Under the pieces are notes generated by a model. It had not been told where the DNA came from and did no database searches. It was given only the letters and a program-made list of their open reading frames with translations. A stretch of 44,125 bases of DNA from JARYLZ01 sp964388275 (GTDB lineage Bacteria > Bacteroidota > Ignavibacteria > SZUA-365). Location of the stretch: positions 1 through 44,125 of the forward strand of contig CAYLZD010000031.1 of the NCBI GenBank assembly GCA_964388275.1, given 5' to 3'. The translations under genes and the position numbers were made by a program. Below are positions 9,787 through 18,436 of this stretch, in pieces; position 1 is the first letter of the stretch, and every line of letters starts with the position of its first letter.

Positions 9787-9828
9787 CGTCCGGGTAAGGG
9801 CCTGTGGCTTCAGGCCTTTACCCGGACG
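9787..9828 (-). terminator. strong 18-bp hairpin after the PKD gene
   Basis: Positions 9787-9804 pair with 9811-9828 over 18 bp with one G-T pair and a 6-base loop (TGGCTT). The hairpin starts 30 bases past the stop of the PKD gene on the minus strand and precedes the barrel gene. No U-run follows, so it may act as a hairpin-only terminator or as an mRNA 3'-end protector. Confidence 0.7.
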
Positions 9829-9858
9829 AACAGTATTGTGCTGAAGCGCGCGTATCGC

Positions 9859-11574
9859 TCACCAGACCACGTACGCCGGCTTGTCACAATCCCGGGATAG
9901 CTTGGCCTGCCATGTGGCCTCTATTCCGTTCGCCTTCGTTTTTATGTAAAAGGTCGCCGTCGCCATGTCGTTGCCGATTCGGAATCTTCCGTCCGCGAAT
10001 TTCTTCGCCTTCGCCTTCCTCACATTCGTCAATGTTCCACTCGCGTCGCTTATCGGTACGGGCGTGCTGAAACATTCCGTTTCATCCTTTTTGTTGATTA
10101 CACCGTCGAATGCTGCGGAAACCTGCTCGAATTTCTTGTAACCGACGGACTTCACTTTCGCTTTCATCTGATGATATAACGGCCATTGATTGGCGGCGAA
10201 TTTCCATTTAATTTTCACGTCGTCTACAATCGTATCGCCCTTGACCCTGTCATTCCTGGCATAACATTTCACTTCGGTTATCGTGAATTGAATGCGCTTC
10301 GGAGTACATTTGTTGTGGTTCTCCGACTCCGCTTCGCTTATTGAAACGATGTACGTCCCGGGACTCCCGTAATATTGCCGGTAATCCTGACCGATTTGTA
10401 TGCCCAGGATTTTGCGGATATTCTTGAATACGGCCGGCCACTTAGGTTTATTCAGCGATCCCGGCGTTTCCCATTTTCCCTCGACCGCGCTCGTGCGGAA
10501 ATGCACAAGTCCGTCGGGGCATATCCTCACAACACTGATTTCCACCTTGGCATTGCTGATCGTTATCACTGTGTCCCAGACCGACTTGCAGTAGTCCGCG
10601 TCGCCGGGGTTTCCCAAGGTCATGGTCAATTGCACCGTGTACGCCTTGCCCGGGCAGGGGACGTCCTTATACGTATGCGTCGGCGACTGTGTGGAATCAA
10701 TCGCGGTGTTGTCACCGAAATCCCACGCGTACACCGGAATGATATTGCAGTTCGGATTATCCGACTGATTCGTAAATGACACGTCCACGTCGGTTTTCGA
10801 ACCGTCCGCACATGAATCGCACCATGAGTAGGACCAGTCGTATTTCGCCTGGCACGTCGTTTGGGCGTCAAGGGTCACAGTTTTCGCGGATATACACCCT
10901 TTGGAATCGATCACATCGAGACGCACCTCATACGACCTTCCGGGATCCAACGAATAGGTCGGCTGGGCGGTATTGTAAATAGTGGTCACCCCTGTGCCGA
11001 GGTCCTTCACCGTGTAAGTGTAGGACAGATTATCCTCTTGCGAGTAATCTGTTGTCTCGATCGTTCTAATGCAGATAGTGTCTTCACATGACAAATATGA
11101 AGTCAAGCTGAAATCGGCCACTGGCGCTTGATTTATAATTTCGAAGGCCTCTTCATCCTCGTCGCCGCCGTTAGCGTCGCCGCCGCCGCAGCTCGCCTCG
11201 ACGGTGCCGTAATACACCCCGGGTCCGGGCAGAGTGAAAATGAACTGGTTTGTATGCGTGCCGGTAATAATCTTGCTGCCTTCCATGTCGTAAATGCTCC
11301 AGACAACATCGGACGGCGTACCGTCGAACACGGCCGCGACGCTGACCTGATTGCCGCATAATACATTGACGTTGACGCTGTCGATAAATATATCGCATCC
11401 GTCGTAGTCATGGTCCACGGTATCGCAGGGCGCGAATCGGATGCTGTCCACATTCCTCGCGTTATAAATATGTGGAGCGGATCCTCGCTCGTAAACCGTG
11501 ATTTCCTGGGCATTGCAATCGGCGCTTGCGCGCAGTACAAACAACAGTCCCATCAAGCCGATGATGTAACGCAT
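9859..11574 (-). CDS. secreted PKD-domain protein of unknown function
   Basis: This 571-residue protein has a signal peptide (MRYIIGLMGLLFVLRASADCNAQ). The start is supported by AGGTGG just upstream. A module of about 35 residues after the signal (ITVYERGS...VDSIRF...CD) resembles the N-terminus of its downstream-encoded neighbour. Two or three PKD-like beta domains follow; the clearest, near residues 275-315, reads YAWDFGD then PTHTY, the standard PKD signature. The protein is rich in Cys (CEDTIC, WCDSC). The C-terminal third (residues about 400-571) is Lys-rich and unassigned. Unlike most neighbours it has no T9SS CTD. It follows the CTD-bearing small gene by 16 bases, so both are likely one transcript ended by the hairpin at 9787-9828. 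Confidence 0.75.
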   Translation of the reverse strand: MRYIIGLMGLLFVLRASADCNAQEITVYERGSAPHIYNARNVDSIRFAPCDTVDHDYDGCDIFIDSVNVNVLCGNQVSVAAVFDGTPSDVVWSIYDMEGSKIITGTHTNQFIFTLPGPGVYYGTVEASCGGGDANGGDEDEEAFEIINQAPVADFSLTSYLSCEDTICIRTIETTDYSQEDNLSYTYTVKDLGTGVTTIYNTAQPTYSLDPGRSYEVRLDVIDSKGCISAKTVTLDAQTTCQAKYDWSYSWCDSCADGSKTDVDVSFTNQSDNPNCNIIPVYAWDFGDNTAIDSTQSPTHTYKDVPCPGKAYTVQLTMTLGNPGDADYCKSVWDTVITISNAKVEISVVRICPDGLVHFRTSAVEGKWETPGSLNKPKWPAVFKNIRKILGIQIGQDYRQYYGSPGTYIVSISEAESENHNKCTPKRIQFTITEVKCYARNDRVKGDTIVDDVKIKWKFAANQWPLYHQMKAKVKSVGYKKFEQVSAAFDGVINKKDETECFSTPVPISDASGTLTNVRKAKAKKFADGRFRIGNDMATATFYIKTKANGIEATWQAKLSRDCDKPAYVVW

Positions 11575-11590
11575 AGTGCCACCTTTTCGA

Positions 11591-12175
11591 TTATGGTTGG
11601 AGTATCTGAATTGCGCGCGTAACCACGCCCCGCCTCGTCGCGGCGCGGATAAAATACACGCCCGGCGCCACCGGCATGCCCGCGTTGTCGCTCAAATCCC
11701 AGTTGATCGCCTGCTGCGGGTTCGCGGATCCGAACGTCTCGAAATGACGGATAAGCAGACCCAGAACGCTATAAACTCCGACCACGGCGACTTCATCCCC
11801 CGGTGAATATACAAGGATCCTCGTATGACCTGTCGCGGGATTCGGATACACGGTGAGGGTCAATCGCTCGGGAATATTTACTTCCGGCGACTCGACGGAA
11901 GTGGCGGTCGTATCGCACGGCCTGCGGATTATTTTCGAAATATTGTAATACCAGTTTTCATTCAGGCGCATGCTGTCGCAGGAAATCCTGCTGATCGTTA
12001 TCCCCGCGTTTATCGGCACATCGATCGTGCTTCCATCGCGCGCATACAAGTTCAGGACGCCGCTGTTCTGCTGGCCGTTCGCGGGGCGGAAAGCGGTCAG
12101 ACCGGCAACGAGGAGGAGAAAAGCGTATGTATGCGCGCTTCGCCTCGATCGAGGGCAATCGATTTTCTTTTTCAT
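11591..12175 (-). CDS. small secreted protein made mostly of a T9SS sorting domain
   Basis: This 194-residue protein has a signal peptide (MKKKIDCP...TYAFLLLVAGLTA). AGGAG lies 10 bases before the ATG. Residues about 40-90 form a short module (LNLYARDG...ISRISCD) like that opening the PKD protein encoded next. From residue about 107 there is a canonical type A CTD: VYPNPA, then VGVYSVLGLLIRHF, then APGVYFIRA. Almost all of the mature protein is therefore either the short module or the export signal. It could be an adaptor carrying a partner such as the neighbouring PKD protein, or a remnant of a larger cargo. It is the first gene of a two-gene transcript. Confidence 0.85.
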   Translation of the reverse strand: MKKKIDCPRSRRSAHTYAFLLLVAGLTAFRPANGQQNSGVLNLYARDGSTIDVPINAGITISRISCDSMRLNENWYYNISKIIRRPCDTTATSVESPEVNIPERLTLTVYPNPATGHTRILVYSPGDEVAVVGVYSVLGLLIRHFETFGSANPQQAINWDLSDNAGMPVAPGVYFIRAATRRGVVTRAIQILQP

Positions 12176-12221
12176 TTCCGACTATCTCCTGTGTGCGTGT
12201 AAATGGTGAGTGCGTGCCCTT

Positions 12222-12410
12222 TCACCCGATATTCATGTTGCCGGATATTCCCGACAGCGGGATGGCGGCTGTATTCGGAACGGAACGGGAGGATATCAGG
12301 ATACCTGAAGGCGCGCCCCGAAGCAGCGGTTCATTGCGGGCGATAACACAGGCGCGCTGTCGCGATCGGGTCGGGGTGCTTGAGAGGGCGAAGCGGTCTG
12401 TGCGGTTCAT
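12222..12410 (-). pseudogene. decayed copy of the receiver-protein gene
   Basis: Read on the minus strand from the ATG at 12410, the frame opens MNRTDRFALS, then TRSRQ, CVI and SGIL. This lines up with the start of the receiver at 199-633 (MNSADQFALS, TPSRQ, CVI, SGIL). The DNA around the two start codons is also alike (CTTGAGAGGGCGAAG against CTGAGAGGGCAAAC). After about 35 residues the match is lost. The DDE phosphorylation pocket is replaced by ARNE, and no receiver core follows before the stop. I read it as the 5' remnant of a duplicated response-regulator gene. Confidence 0.7.
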
Positions 12411-12724
12411 GATTCGAGCGCGGGATTCACGGCGCGTTGGGGCCAAAGTACAGCGCTCTGACACCGTGGAACAGCCGCGATGAGCACGCGCGGCAAATCC
12501 ATGACAAGCGTGCCGGTTCGGAGAGCAACTGTTAAGAGGATTCCAATGGATGAACAATCACGCCAGGGCCGGCCAAACCGCACTGCTCCCCGGCCGGTTC
12601 AAGGCGAAAGCCATACCCGGCGGACAGGAGGAGAATTGTTCCGCCTCTGCCCGGGGAAGGCGATGGAAATTAAACAGTAAAGGAAGCCGCTTCAGGATCC
12701 CTTGAGCGGCAATCCGGCGCCACG
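12411..12724. other. intergenic stretch without a supported gene
   Basis: Open frames here are short and lack homology-like motifs or ribosome sites. The only structure seen is a 6-bp hairpin (12686-12691 with 12705-12710, GCCGCT/AGCGGC). It lies just past the stop of the minus-strand Asp-box gene and could serve as a weak terminator. Confidence 0.5.
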
Positions 12725-14170
12725 CTATTTCATGATCATGAGCTTCCTGATATCCGAATGGGTTCCCGCGTTCAGACGCAGGAAGTATGCGCCGGCTTCG
12801 AGATTGCCGGGATCGTATTCCAGCCGATAGCTTCCCCGGCTCATATCCTGATTCAGCACGACTCCGGCTTCACGTCCGTACGCATCATACAGCGAAAGAC
12901 GGACACGGCAGGGAGAAGGAAGCTGAAATGCGATGATCGTGCTTCCTGAAACCGGATTCGGATAGTTCGGCAGAAGAACGCATTCGGGAGGGACGGCCGA
13001 ATGAACATGTTCCATCTCCGTCACGGTATTCCCCGTCGGATTCCGTTTGTAATAGATCTCGCCGTTCGGCCCATCCCTTTTATCCTTCCACACCAGATGC
13101 ACGGCGGAACCGGACACGGCGATCGAGGGGAATTCCGACATAGTGCAAAAGTTGTCCGCGAGAAGTATCTCCCGGCTCCAATTCGCGCCTCCATCAAGTG
13201 AATGCGCGTAGTATATTTCATCATATCCGCCGCGATTATCCACCCAGGCGACATGGATGCCGGAACCTGATACCGCCATCGCGGGCCACAACGAATTCCC
13301 AGGCGCCATTGAAAGTCGTGTCTCCGCACCCCACGTCAGACCCTTGTCCGAAGAGCGCTTGTAGAAAATCTCGAAGTTTCCGCTGCTGCAGTCATCCCAT
13401 GCAAGATGCAGATCGGATCCATGCGCCTCCACAGCCGCCCTGCGGCTGAAATATCCGACCGTCAACCGCATTTCCATCCCCCAGTTCCTGCCCCCGTCCG
13501 ATGAATGTCTGCAGAAGATCTCAGGAGATTTCACATCCCGCCAGTTTTCCCAGATCGCGTACACATTTGAATCAGATACGGCCAGTTGTGGATAATTGGA
13601 CGTTGATGAATCGCTCGTTAATACGGCGGTGCTTCCCCACGTGATGCCGCCATCCGAAGAGTGAGTATAACAGATAGCATGTATTCCGGCCGTGAATTCG
13701 CGCCACAGGACATGCACGTCCCCGCCCGCGACGGCAATATGAGCAGTTGATGCCTGGACGGAATCCGGCGTGAGTCCGAAATCCCGGCTCCAAATCAGTC
13801 CACCATCGAGTGATCGTTTGTAATGAATGTTACTTTTGCCTTCATGCCGATCTGTCCAGACAACATGGAGAGCGGCGCCTGCGGCCGCTATTCCCGGGCC
13901 GGTCGAAGAATCGGAGGGATTCGTCAACGGAGCATCCTCCCCCCAGCTTTTCCCTCCATCAGTGGATCGTTTGTAGTACGCCCTCAGCGCTCCGTCGCGG
14001 CCGTCCGTCCACACGACATGGACATAATCCCCGTCGGCTTGTATACTGGCCCGGTTGGTGCTGGTCGACGAGTATGATGCTTCGTTCGTCAAGCGCGTGT
14101 CGGGTTCCCATTGGGGGCGCGCATGAGATGCCGAGGTCAATGCGAGGATGAGAAAAAGCGTAATCCGCAT
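12725..14170 (-). CDS. secreted Asp-box (BNR/sialidase-like) propeller protein with T9SS CTD
   Basis: This 481-residue protein has a signal peptide (MRITLFLILALTSASHA). A GGCGGG site 7 bases before the ATG at 14170 supports this start over one further upstream. About six repeats of roughly 50-60 residues follow, each with an Asp-box SxDGGxxW (STDGGKSW, SLDGGLIW, SSDGGITW, SSDGGRNW) and a strand pair of the type VHVVWTD.RDG and IYYKRS. This is the fold of sialidase-like beta propellers. The catalytic Arg triad of true sialidases is not evident, so a binding role is as likely as an enzyme. The CTD starts near residue 400 (NYPNPVSG) and ends KLMIMK. It is a paralogue of the gene at 19838-21337. 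Confidence 0.85.
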   Translation of the reverse strand: MRITLFLILALTSASHARPQWEPDTRLTNEASYSSTSTNRASIQADGDYVHVVWTDGRDGALRAYYKRSTDGGKSWGEDAPLTNPSDSSTGPGIAAAGAALHVVWTDRHEGKSNIHYKRSLDGGLIWSRDFGLTPDSVQASTAHIAVAGGDVHVLWREFTAGIHAICYTHSSDGGITWGSTAVLTSDSSTSNYPQLAVSDSNVYAIWENWRDVKSPEIFCRHSSDGGRNWGMEMRLTVGYFSRRAAVEAHGSDLHLAWDDCSSGNFEIFYKRSSDKGLTWGAETRLSMAPGNSLWPAMAVSGSGIHVAWVDNRGGYDEIYYAHSLDGGANWSREILLADNFCTMSEFPSIAVSGSAVHLVWKDKRDGPNGEIYYKRNPTGNTVTEMEHVHSAVPPECVLLPNYPNPVSGSTIIAFQLPSPCRVRLSLYDAYGREAGVVLNQDMSRGSYRLEYDPGNLEAGAYFLRLNAGTHSDIRKLMIMK

Positions 14171-14261
14171 GGTATTCCCGCCTGATGTGTTAAGAGCTGC
14201 TGTGGTTCCGATCCGGTCGATCATGTTTTTCCTGCGTATCGCGTCATTGATCTGCTCAGGA

Positions 14262-16214
14262 TTATCGAACGACCAGGAATTTCACTGATTCCACCGTGCC
14301 GTCGGCTTCAAGAGTAAGGAAGTACAGACCGGGCACGAGCGCGCTCGTGGATATTGCGACGGTCTTGTACCCTGCGTCGCACGCGGAGAGACGATAGCGC
14401 GCGACGCAGACGCCGCGCTCGTTCGCGAGTCTTATGGACAGCGTTTGATGCTCGTCGAACGAATGGCGCGCGAGCGCTTCATCCCGGGCGGGATTGGGAT
14501 AGATCCGTATGGAGCCTGCATCCGCCGGCACATCCGAAATGCCCGTTTGAATGGAACAACCGGCGATTTCCAGCGCCTTCTCCAGCACCTCATCCCTGCC
14601 CCGGCGTATGCCCTCCGCGGTCGGATAGACTACGCTGTCCGGCACGATGCCTATCTTTTGTGTTTGCGATCCGTCGGGATAGTAGGTCCCCAGCGCGGTG
14701 TATCCCGCCCGAATATCATTGCTGATCCTGAATGCCGCGACATTGCCGTCGGCGCCGGCGGTACTGCTTCCGACAACGACGGCATTCGGCAGCGACTGCA
14801 AAATCATACAGCTGTATTCCGCATGGCTCTGGGTCTGTTGATCGCACAGGATGATCACCTTCCCCTTGTAGAACAACGGGTTCCCGGAACGTCCGACGAA
14901 GGAGTAATGCCAGGAGAAAGCTCCGGGATAGCGCGCGTCGGGTTGCGTGAATTTGACAAAGCAATGGCTGTCGCGGGAGAACAGGTCTGCGATCATGTTC
15001 GCCGTGCCGTTTGGATAATTTCTGACGTCGAAGATGATGGCGCTCGTTTCCCGGAGCGCGTCGAACATCGCGGTTACGCTGGAAGGTTGCAGTTTGCCCA
15101 TATTGACATAACCGACATTACAGTCCCATTTCCGCCATTCCACGGTGTCGAGTTCCGCGTTCGGGAAGTATCCGGTGAACCATGCGTTATCGGCGTAACT
15201 GTATCGATACGTGGAGAACGTCGAAGTCCTCCCCACGCTGTCACGGTATTCGAGGCGTATCAGTGAACTGCCCGGCCCCCACAGCATGTATTGGCACATG
15301 AATCTCCTGAAAACCGCGGGATTCCCGGCCGAGATAAAGGGACGAAGGCTGTCTTCCCACTCCGCGGTCGTTTTCCCGTCGACGGATAAGAGGATGTCGC
15401 CCCTCGCAATTTCCGGATAGCCGGACTTGACCACGATATAGGCGCCCTGTGAATACCGCAGCACCAGCCTGGGCGTGTATGATGAATAAGTCAGCGCGTA
15501 GGTGGTCAAACCTTCCGTATGCGCGTCGTCGAGCCCGGCCGCCATTTTCCTGAAGGAATGGAAAAATTCCGTCGGGGTCGCGGCGTCCGCGATGAGCCGC
15601 AGGGCGCGATACAGCGTGCTGTCCCACGGCACAGCCAGAATGTGCTTGTTGGGATTGAAATAGTTCATGATGTTCCAGTACCGGAACAGGACAGCCAGGC
15701 GCGTGGCCTTGCCGGGATAGCTTGTAGTGATGTTGCCGTCCAGCATCGGATCGTCCCCCGGAAATGCAAGCCAGCCCGCGCCGCCTGTAGCGCTATCGCG
15801 CACCCAGCAGATCGGATGCGGCCTGAAATTGTCGCGGATATGGCGCAGCTTCGATCGGATGTTTTCACTCAACGGGGGATCGTCGAACCAGGAGAAGTCC
15901 CTGTTGCGTGTCAATTCGGGCGCCAGAGTGTCGGGGGAAGGCGTCGTCGCTTCCGACATGTGACCGGCCGCCGCGATCAGGGTGTCCAGCGCATCGTTGA
16001 ACTCCCCGGATGTCGCGGCCGCCTCGATCAGGGGAAGTGTGCGAGTGAGCGCATCGTCCCATGGCGCCAGGCAGTTCGACACCCGCGTGTGATGGTATTT
16101 CACGAAACCCCAGACCTTGCACGTGTAATAGAGTTTCTGTTCATGCGTCGGACTCTGGCAGAGCGCGACGGATCCCGTGACGCTGAACAGAAGGATAAGG
16201 CGGACAGTTTTCAT
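14262..16214 (-). CDS. secreted S41-family peptidase with T9SS CTD (copy A)
   Basis: This 650-residue exported protein has a signal peptide (MKTVRLILLFSVTGSVALCQ) and AGGAAAGG upstream of the ATG. The N-terminal helical part (KLYYTCKVWGFVKY) is typical of large S41 (tail-specific protease-like) enzymes of this phylum. A PDZ-like segment lies near residues 245-295 (GDILLSVDGK). The S41 core follows: VGYVNMG, IIFDVRNYPNGT, then QTQSHAEY with the likely nucleophile Ser463, and GSSTAGADGN. The CTD begins near residue 575 (IYPNPA). It probably cleaves peptides outside the cell. Its neighbour upstream is a close paralogue, 49 bases away, so both are likely co-transcribed. Catalytic residues look intact. 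Confidence 0.87.
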   Translation of the reverse strand: MKTVRLILLFSVTGSVALCQSPTHEQKLYYTCKVWGFVKYHHTRVSNCLAPWDDALTRTLPLIEAAATSGEFNDALDTLIAAAGHMSEATTPSPDTLAPELTRNRDFSWFDDPPLSENIRSKLRHIRDNFRPHPICWVRDSATGGAGWLAFPGDDPMLDGNITTSYPGKATRLAVLFRYWNIMNYFNPNKHILAVPWDSTLYRALRLIADAATPTEFFHSFRKMAAGLDDAHTEGLTTYALTYSSYTPRLVLRYSQGAYIVVKSGYPEIARGDILLSVDGKTTAEWEDSLRPFISAGNPAVFRRFMCQYMLWGPGSSLIRLEYRDSVGRTSTFSTYRYSYADNAWFTGYFPNAELDTVEWRKWDCNVGYVNMGKLQPSSVTAMFDALRETSAIIFDVRNYPNGTANMIADLFSRDSHCFVKFTQPDARYPGAFSWHYSFVGRSGNPLFYKGKVIILCDQQTQSHAEYSCMILQSLPNAVVVGSSTAGADGNVAAFRISNDIRAGYTALGTYYPDGSQTQKIGIVPDSVVYPTAEGIRRGRDEVLEKALEIAGCSIQTGISDVPADAGSIRIYPNPARDEALARHSFDEHQTLSIRLANERGVCVARYRLSACDAGYKTVAISTSALVPGLYFLTLEADGTVESVKFLVVR

Positions 16215-16263
16215 GGTTCGTTTCCTTTCCTCTTTCGACGCGCGCCGTTGTTCGCCGGTATGG

Positions 16264-18246
16264 TTATCGAAGCAGCAACAGAGCGGAGGTCCGGGTTTGT
16301 CCGCCGCTCTGCAATGTGAAGAAATACATGCCCGGCGACGGCAGTTGCCGATGCTGGAGCGTGAACGATGTCCGCCCTTCGATACGGTCGGTCAGATCGA
16401 GCACTTCCCTTCCGCACACATCGAACACCTTGAACGTGAATGGCCGCTCGACCGATTCCGGGAACGAGAGCGTGGTCGCCTCTGAAAACGGATTGGGAAA
16501 GCCGGAGAACAAGAGCCGGTTCCCGGCAGGCGCCGCCGGGACCGCCGGCGCGCCGACGATCGACCGGCATCCGGCAATCTCGAGCGCCTTTTCCAGCACT
16601 TCATCCCTGCCTTGCCTGATGCCCTCCGGTGTAGGGTGGACGACGGAATCCGGCACGATCCCGATTCTCTGCGTTTGCCTTCCGTCCGGATAATACACCC
16701 CCAATGTGGTGAAAAACGTCGTCAGATCACGGCTGAGATTCACCTGTGAAATATTCCCGTCGGCGCCCGCGGTTCGACTCCCGACGACCACCGCCCCGGG
16801 AAGGGCCTGCAGCGCCATGCACGTGTATTCCGCATGGCTCTGTGTCTCCTGATTGCACAGAATGATAGTCTTGCCTTTATACGGATGCGCGACATGATCG
16901 GAATCCGAGAACGAATATTCCAGCGAACAAACGCCCGGATAATTCTCGTCGGGCTTGCTGAAGATCGCGAGACATTGTCTTTTCGGATACATGCGGTTGA
17001 CGAGTTCCCACATCGTGCCGTTCGGGTAATTCCGCACGTCGAAAATGATCGCCTTGGCATCCTTCAGGGAGTCGTACATCGAAGCGACGTCCTCCGGTTG
17101 TAGATTGCCCATGTTTACATATCCCACATCGCATTCCCATTTCCTCCATTTCAAGGAGCCGAGAGAGTCGCTGGGGGCGTATTCCTTGAACCACGCGGAC
17201 TGGGCGTTCGCGTATCTGCCGACGGTGAGCGGATGAACGGCCCCCAGGCTGTCCTCATACTCGAGTTGCATCGCCGTTCCCAGATGCCCGCGGAGCATGA
17301 AGAAGCAAAGCAAGCACTTCCTGTTGTCGGGATTCCCCGCCGAGACGAGGGATTTGAGGCTGTCCTCCCATTGTGCAATCGTCTTTCCTTCGACTGACAG
17401 GATTTTGTCGCCGCGATGAATTTCCTTATACCCCGATTTGAATACGTAACATCCGTCTCCGATGAACCGGAGTATCAGTTTCGGCTGATACGAGCCGGGA
17501 TGATACGGCGCGCCGAGCAGCATGACATGTCCATCGTTCAGCGCGGCGGTAATGCGTTTGAATTCCAGATACAGATCCGGATAGGTGTTCGCGCGTGATA
17601 CGCTTGCCGCGTGCCGGATCAACGTGCTGTCCCACGGGACATCGGACAAATGCAGATTCAGGTCGAAATAGTTGACGATGTTCCAGTATTTGAACAGCAT
17701 CAAACACCGGGTGTATTCGTCAGGCAATGATATCGACGCGTCGATGTCGACGCAAGGATCGTCGCCCGGGTACACCAGGTAGCTGGACGTCGCGAGTGTG
17801 GTATCGTTCTTTTTTCGGACGCTACACACGATGTGGGGCCGGAAATTGTCCCTTATGTAACGCAGCTTCGATCTGATGTTTTCATGCAACAGGGGATCGT
17901 CGAACCAGGAGAAGTCCCTGTTGCGCGTCAATTCGGGCGCCAGGGTATCTGGGGAAGGCGTCGTCGCTTCAGGCATGTGACCGGCCGCGGCGATCAGCGT
18001 GTCCAACGCGTCGTTGAACTCCTCCGCTGTCGCCGCTGACTTGACAAGCGGAAGCGTGCGCGCGAGGGCATCGTCCCACGGAACCAGGCAGTTTGAAACC
18101 CGCGCGTGATAGTATTTCACAAACCCCCAGATCTTGCACGTGTAATAGAGTTTCTGCCCATACGACGGGTCCTGGCTCAGTGCCGTCGAGGAACAAATGA
18201 AAAGGAAGAAAAGCGCGAGACAATGCCGCGACCGGCCGCGGCGCAT
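16264..18246 (-). CDS. secreted S41-family peptidase with T9SS CTD (copy B)
   Basis: This protein of about 660 residues is clearly paralogous to the gene at 14262-16214; long stretches such as KLYYTCK.WGFVKY and PSPDTLAPELTRNRDFSWFDD are shared. I chose the ATG at 18246 because it places the Arg-rich signal (MRRGRSRHCLALFFLFIC) at the N-terminus. The S41 core is present: VGYVNMGNLQP, IIFDVRNYPNGT, the nucleophile motif QTQSHAEYTC and GSRTAGADGN. The CTD has FPNPF in place of YPNP and ends ALLLLR. The PDZ-like and substrate-facing middle part diverges most from copy A, which suggests different substrate choice after a tandem duplication. Confidence 0.87.
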   Translation of the reverse strand: MRRGRSRHCLALFFLFICSSTALSQDPSYGQKLYYTCKIWGFVKYYHARVSNCLVPWDDALARTLPLVKSAATAEEFNDALDTLIAAAGHMPEATTPSPDTLAPELTRNRDFSWFDDPLLHENIRSKLRYIRDNFRPHIVCSVRKKNDTTLATSSYLVYPGDDPCVDIDASISLPDEYTRCLMLFKYWNIVNYFDLNLHLSDVPWDSTLIRHAASVSRANTYPDLYLEFKRITAALNDGHVMLLGAPYHPGSYQPKLILRFIGDGCYVFKSGYKEIHRGDKILSVEGKTIAQWEDSLKSLVSAGNPDNRKCLLCFFMLRGHLGTAMQLEYEDSLGAVHPLTVGRYANAQSAWFKEYAPSDSLGSLKWRKWECDVGYVNMGNLQPEDVASMYDSLKDAKAIIFDVRNYPNGTMWELVNRMYPKRQCLAIFSKPDENYPGVCSLEYSFSDSDHVAHPYKGKTIILCNQETQSHAEYTCMALQALPGAVVVGSRTAGADGNISQVNLSRDLTTFFTTLGVYYPDGRQTQRIGIVPDSVVHPTPEGIRQGRDEVLEKALEIAGCRSIVGAPAVPAAPAGNRLLFSGFPNPFSEATTLSFPESVERPFTFKVFDVCGREVLDLTDRIEGRTSFTLQHRQLPSPGMYFFTLQSGGQTRTSALLLLR

Positions 18247-18436
18247 TTTCGACGCGCCGCCGCGATTGACTCGCACGGACGGATGAACACTCTTACGGAG
18301 CATATGCACGCCATGGAGATCGTGAGAATCGGGATGTCGAAACCGTCGGCACATCATCGTCGATCAACCCGAAAATCCGACATGAACGTCCGGATCGCCG
18401 GCCGACGCGAATAACCCCTCATGAATTTCAAGCCGC

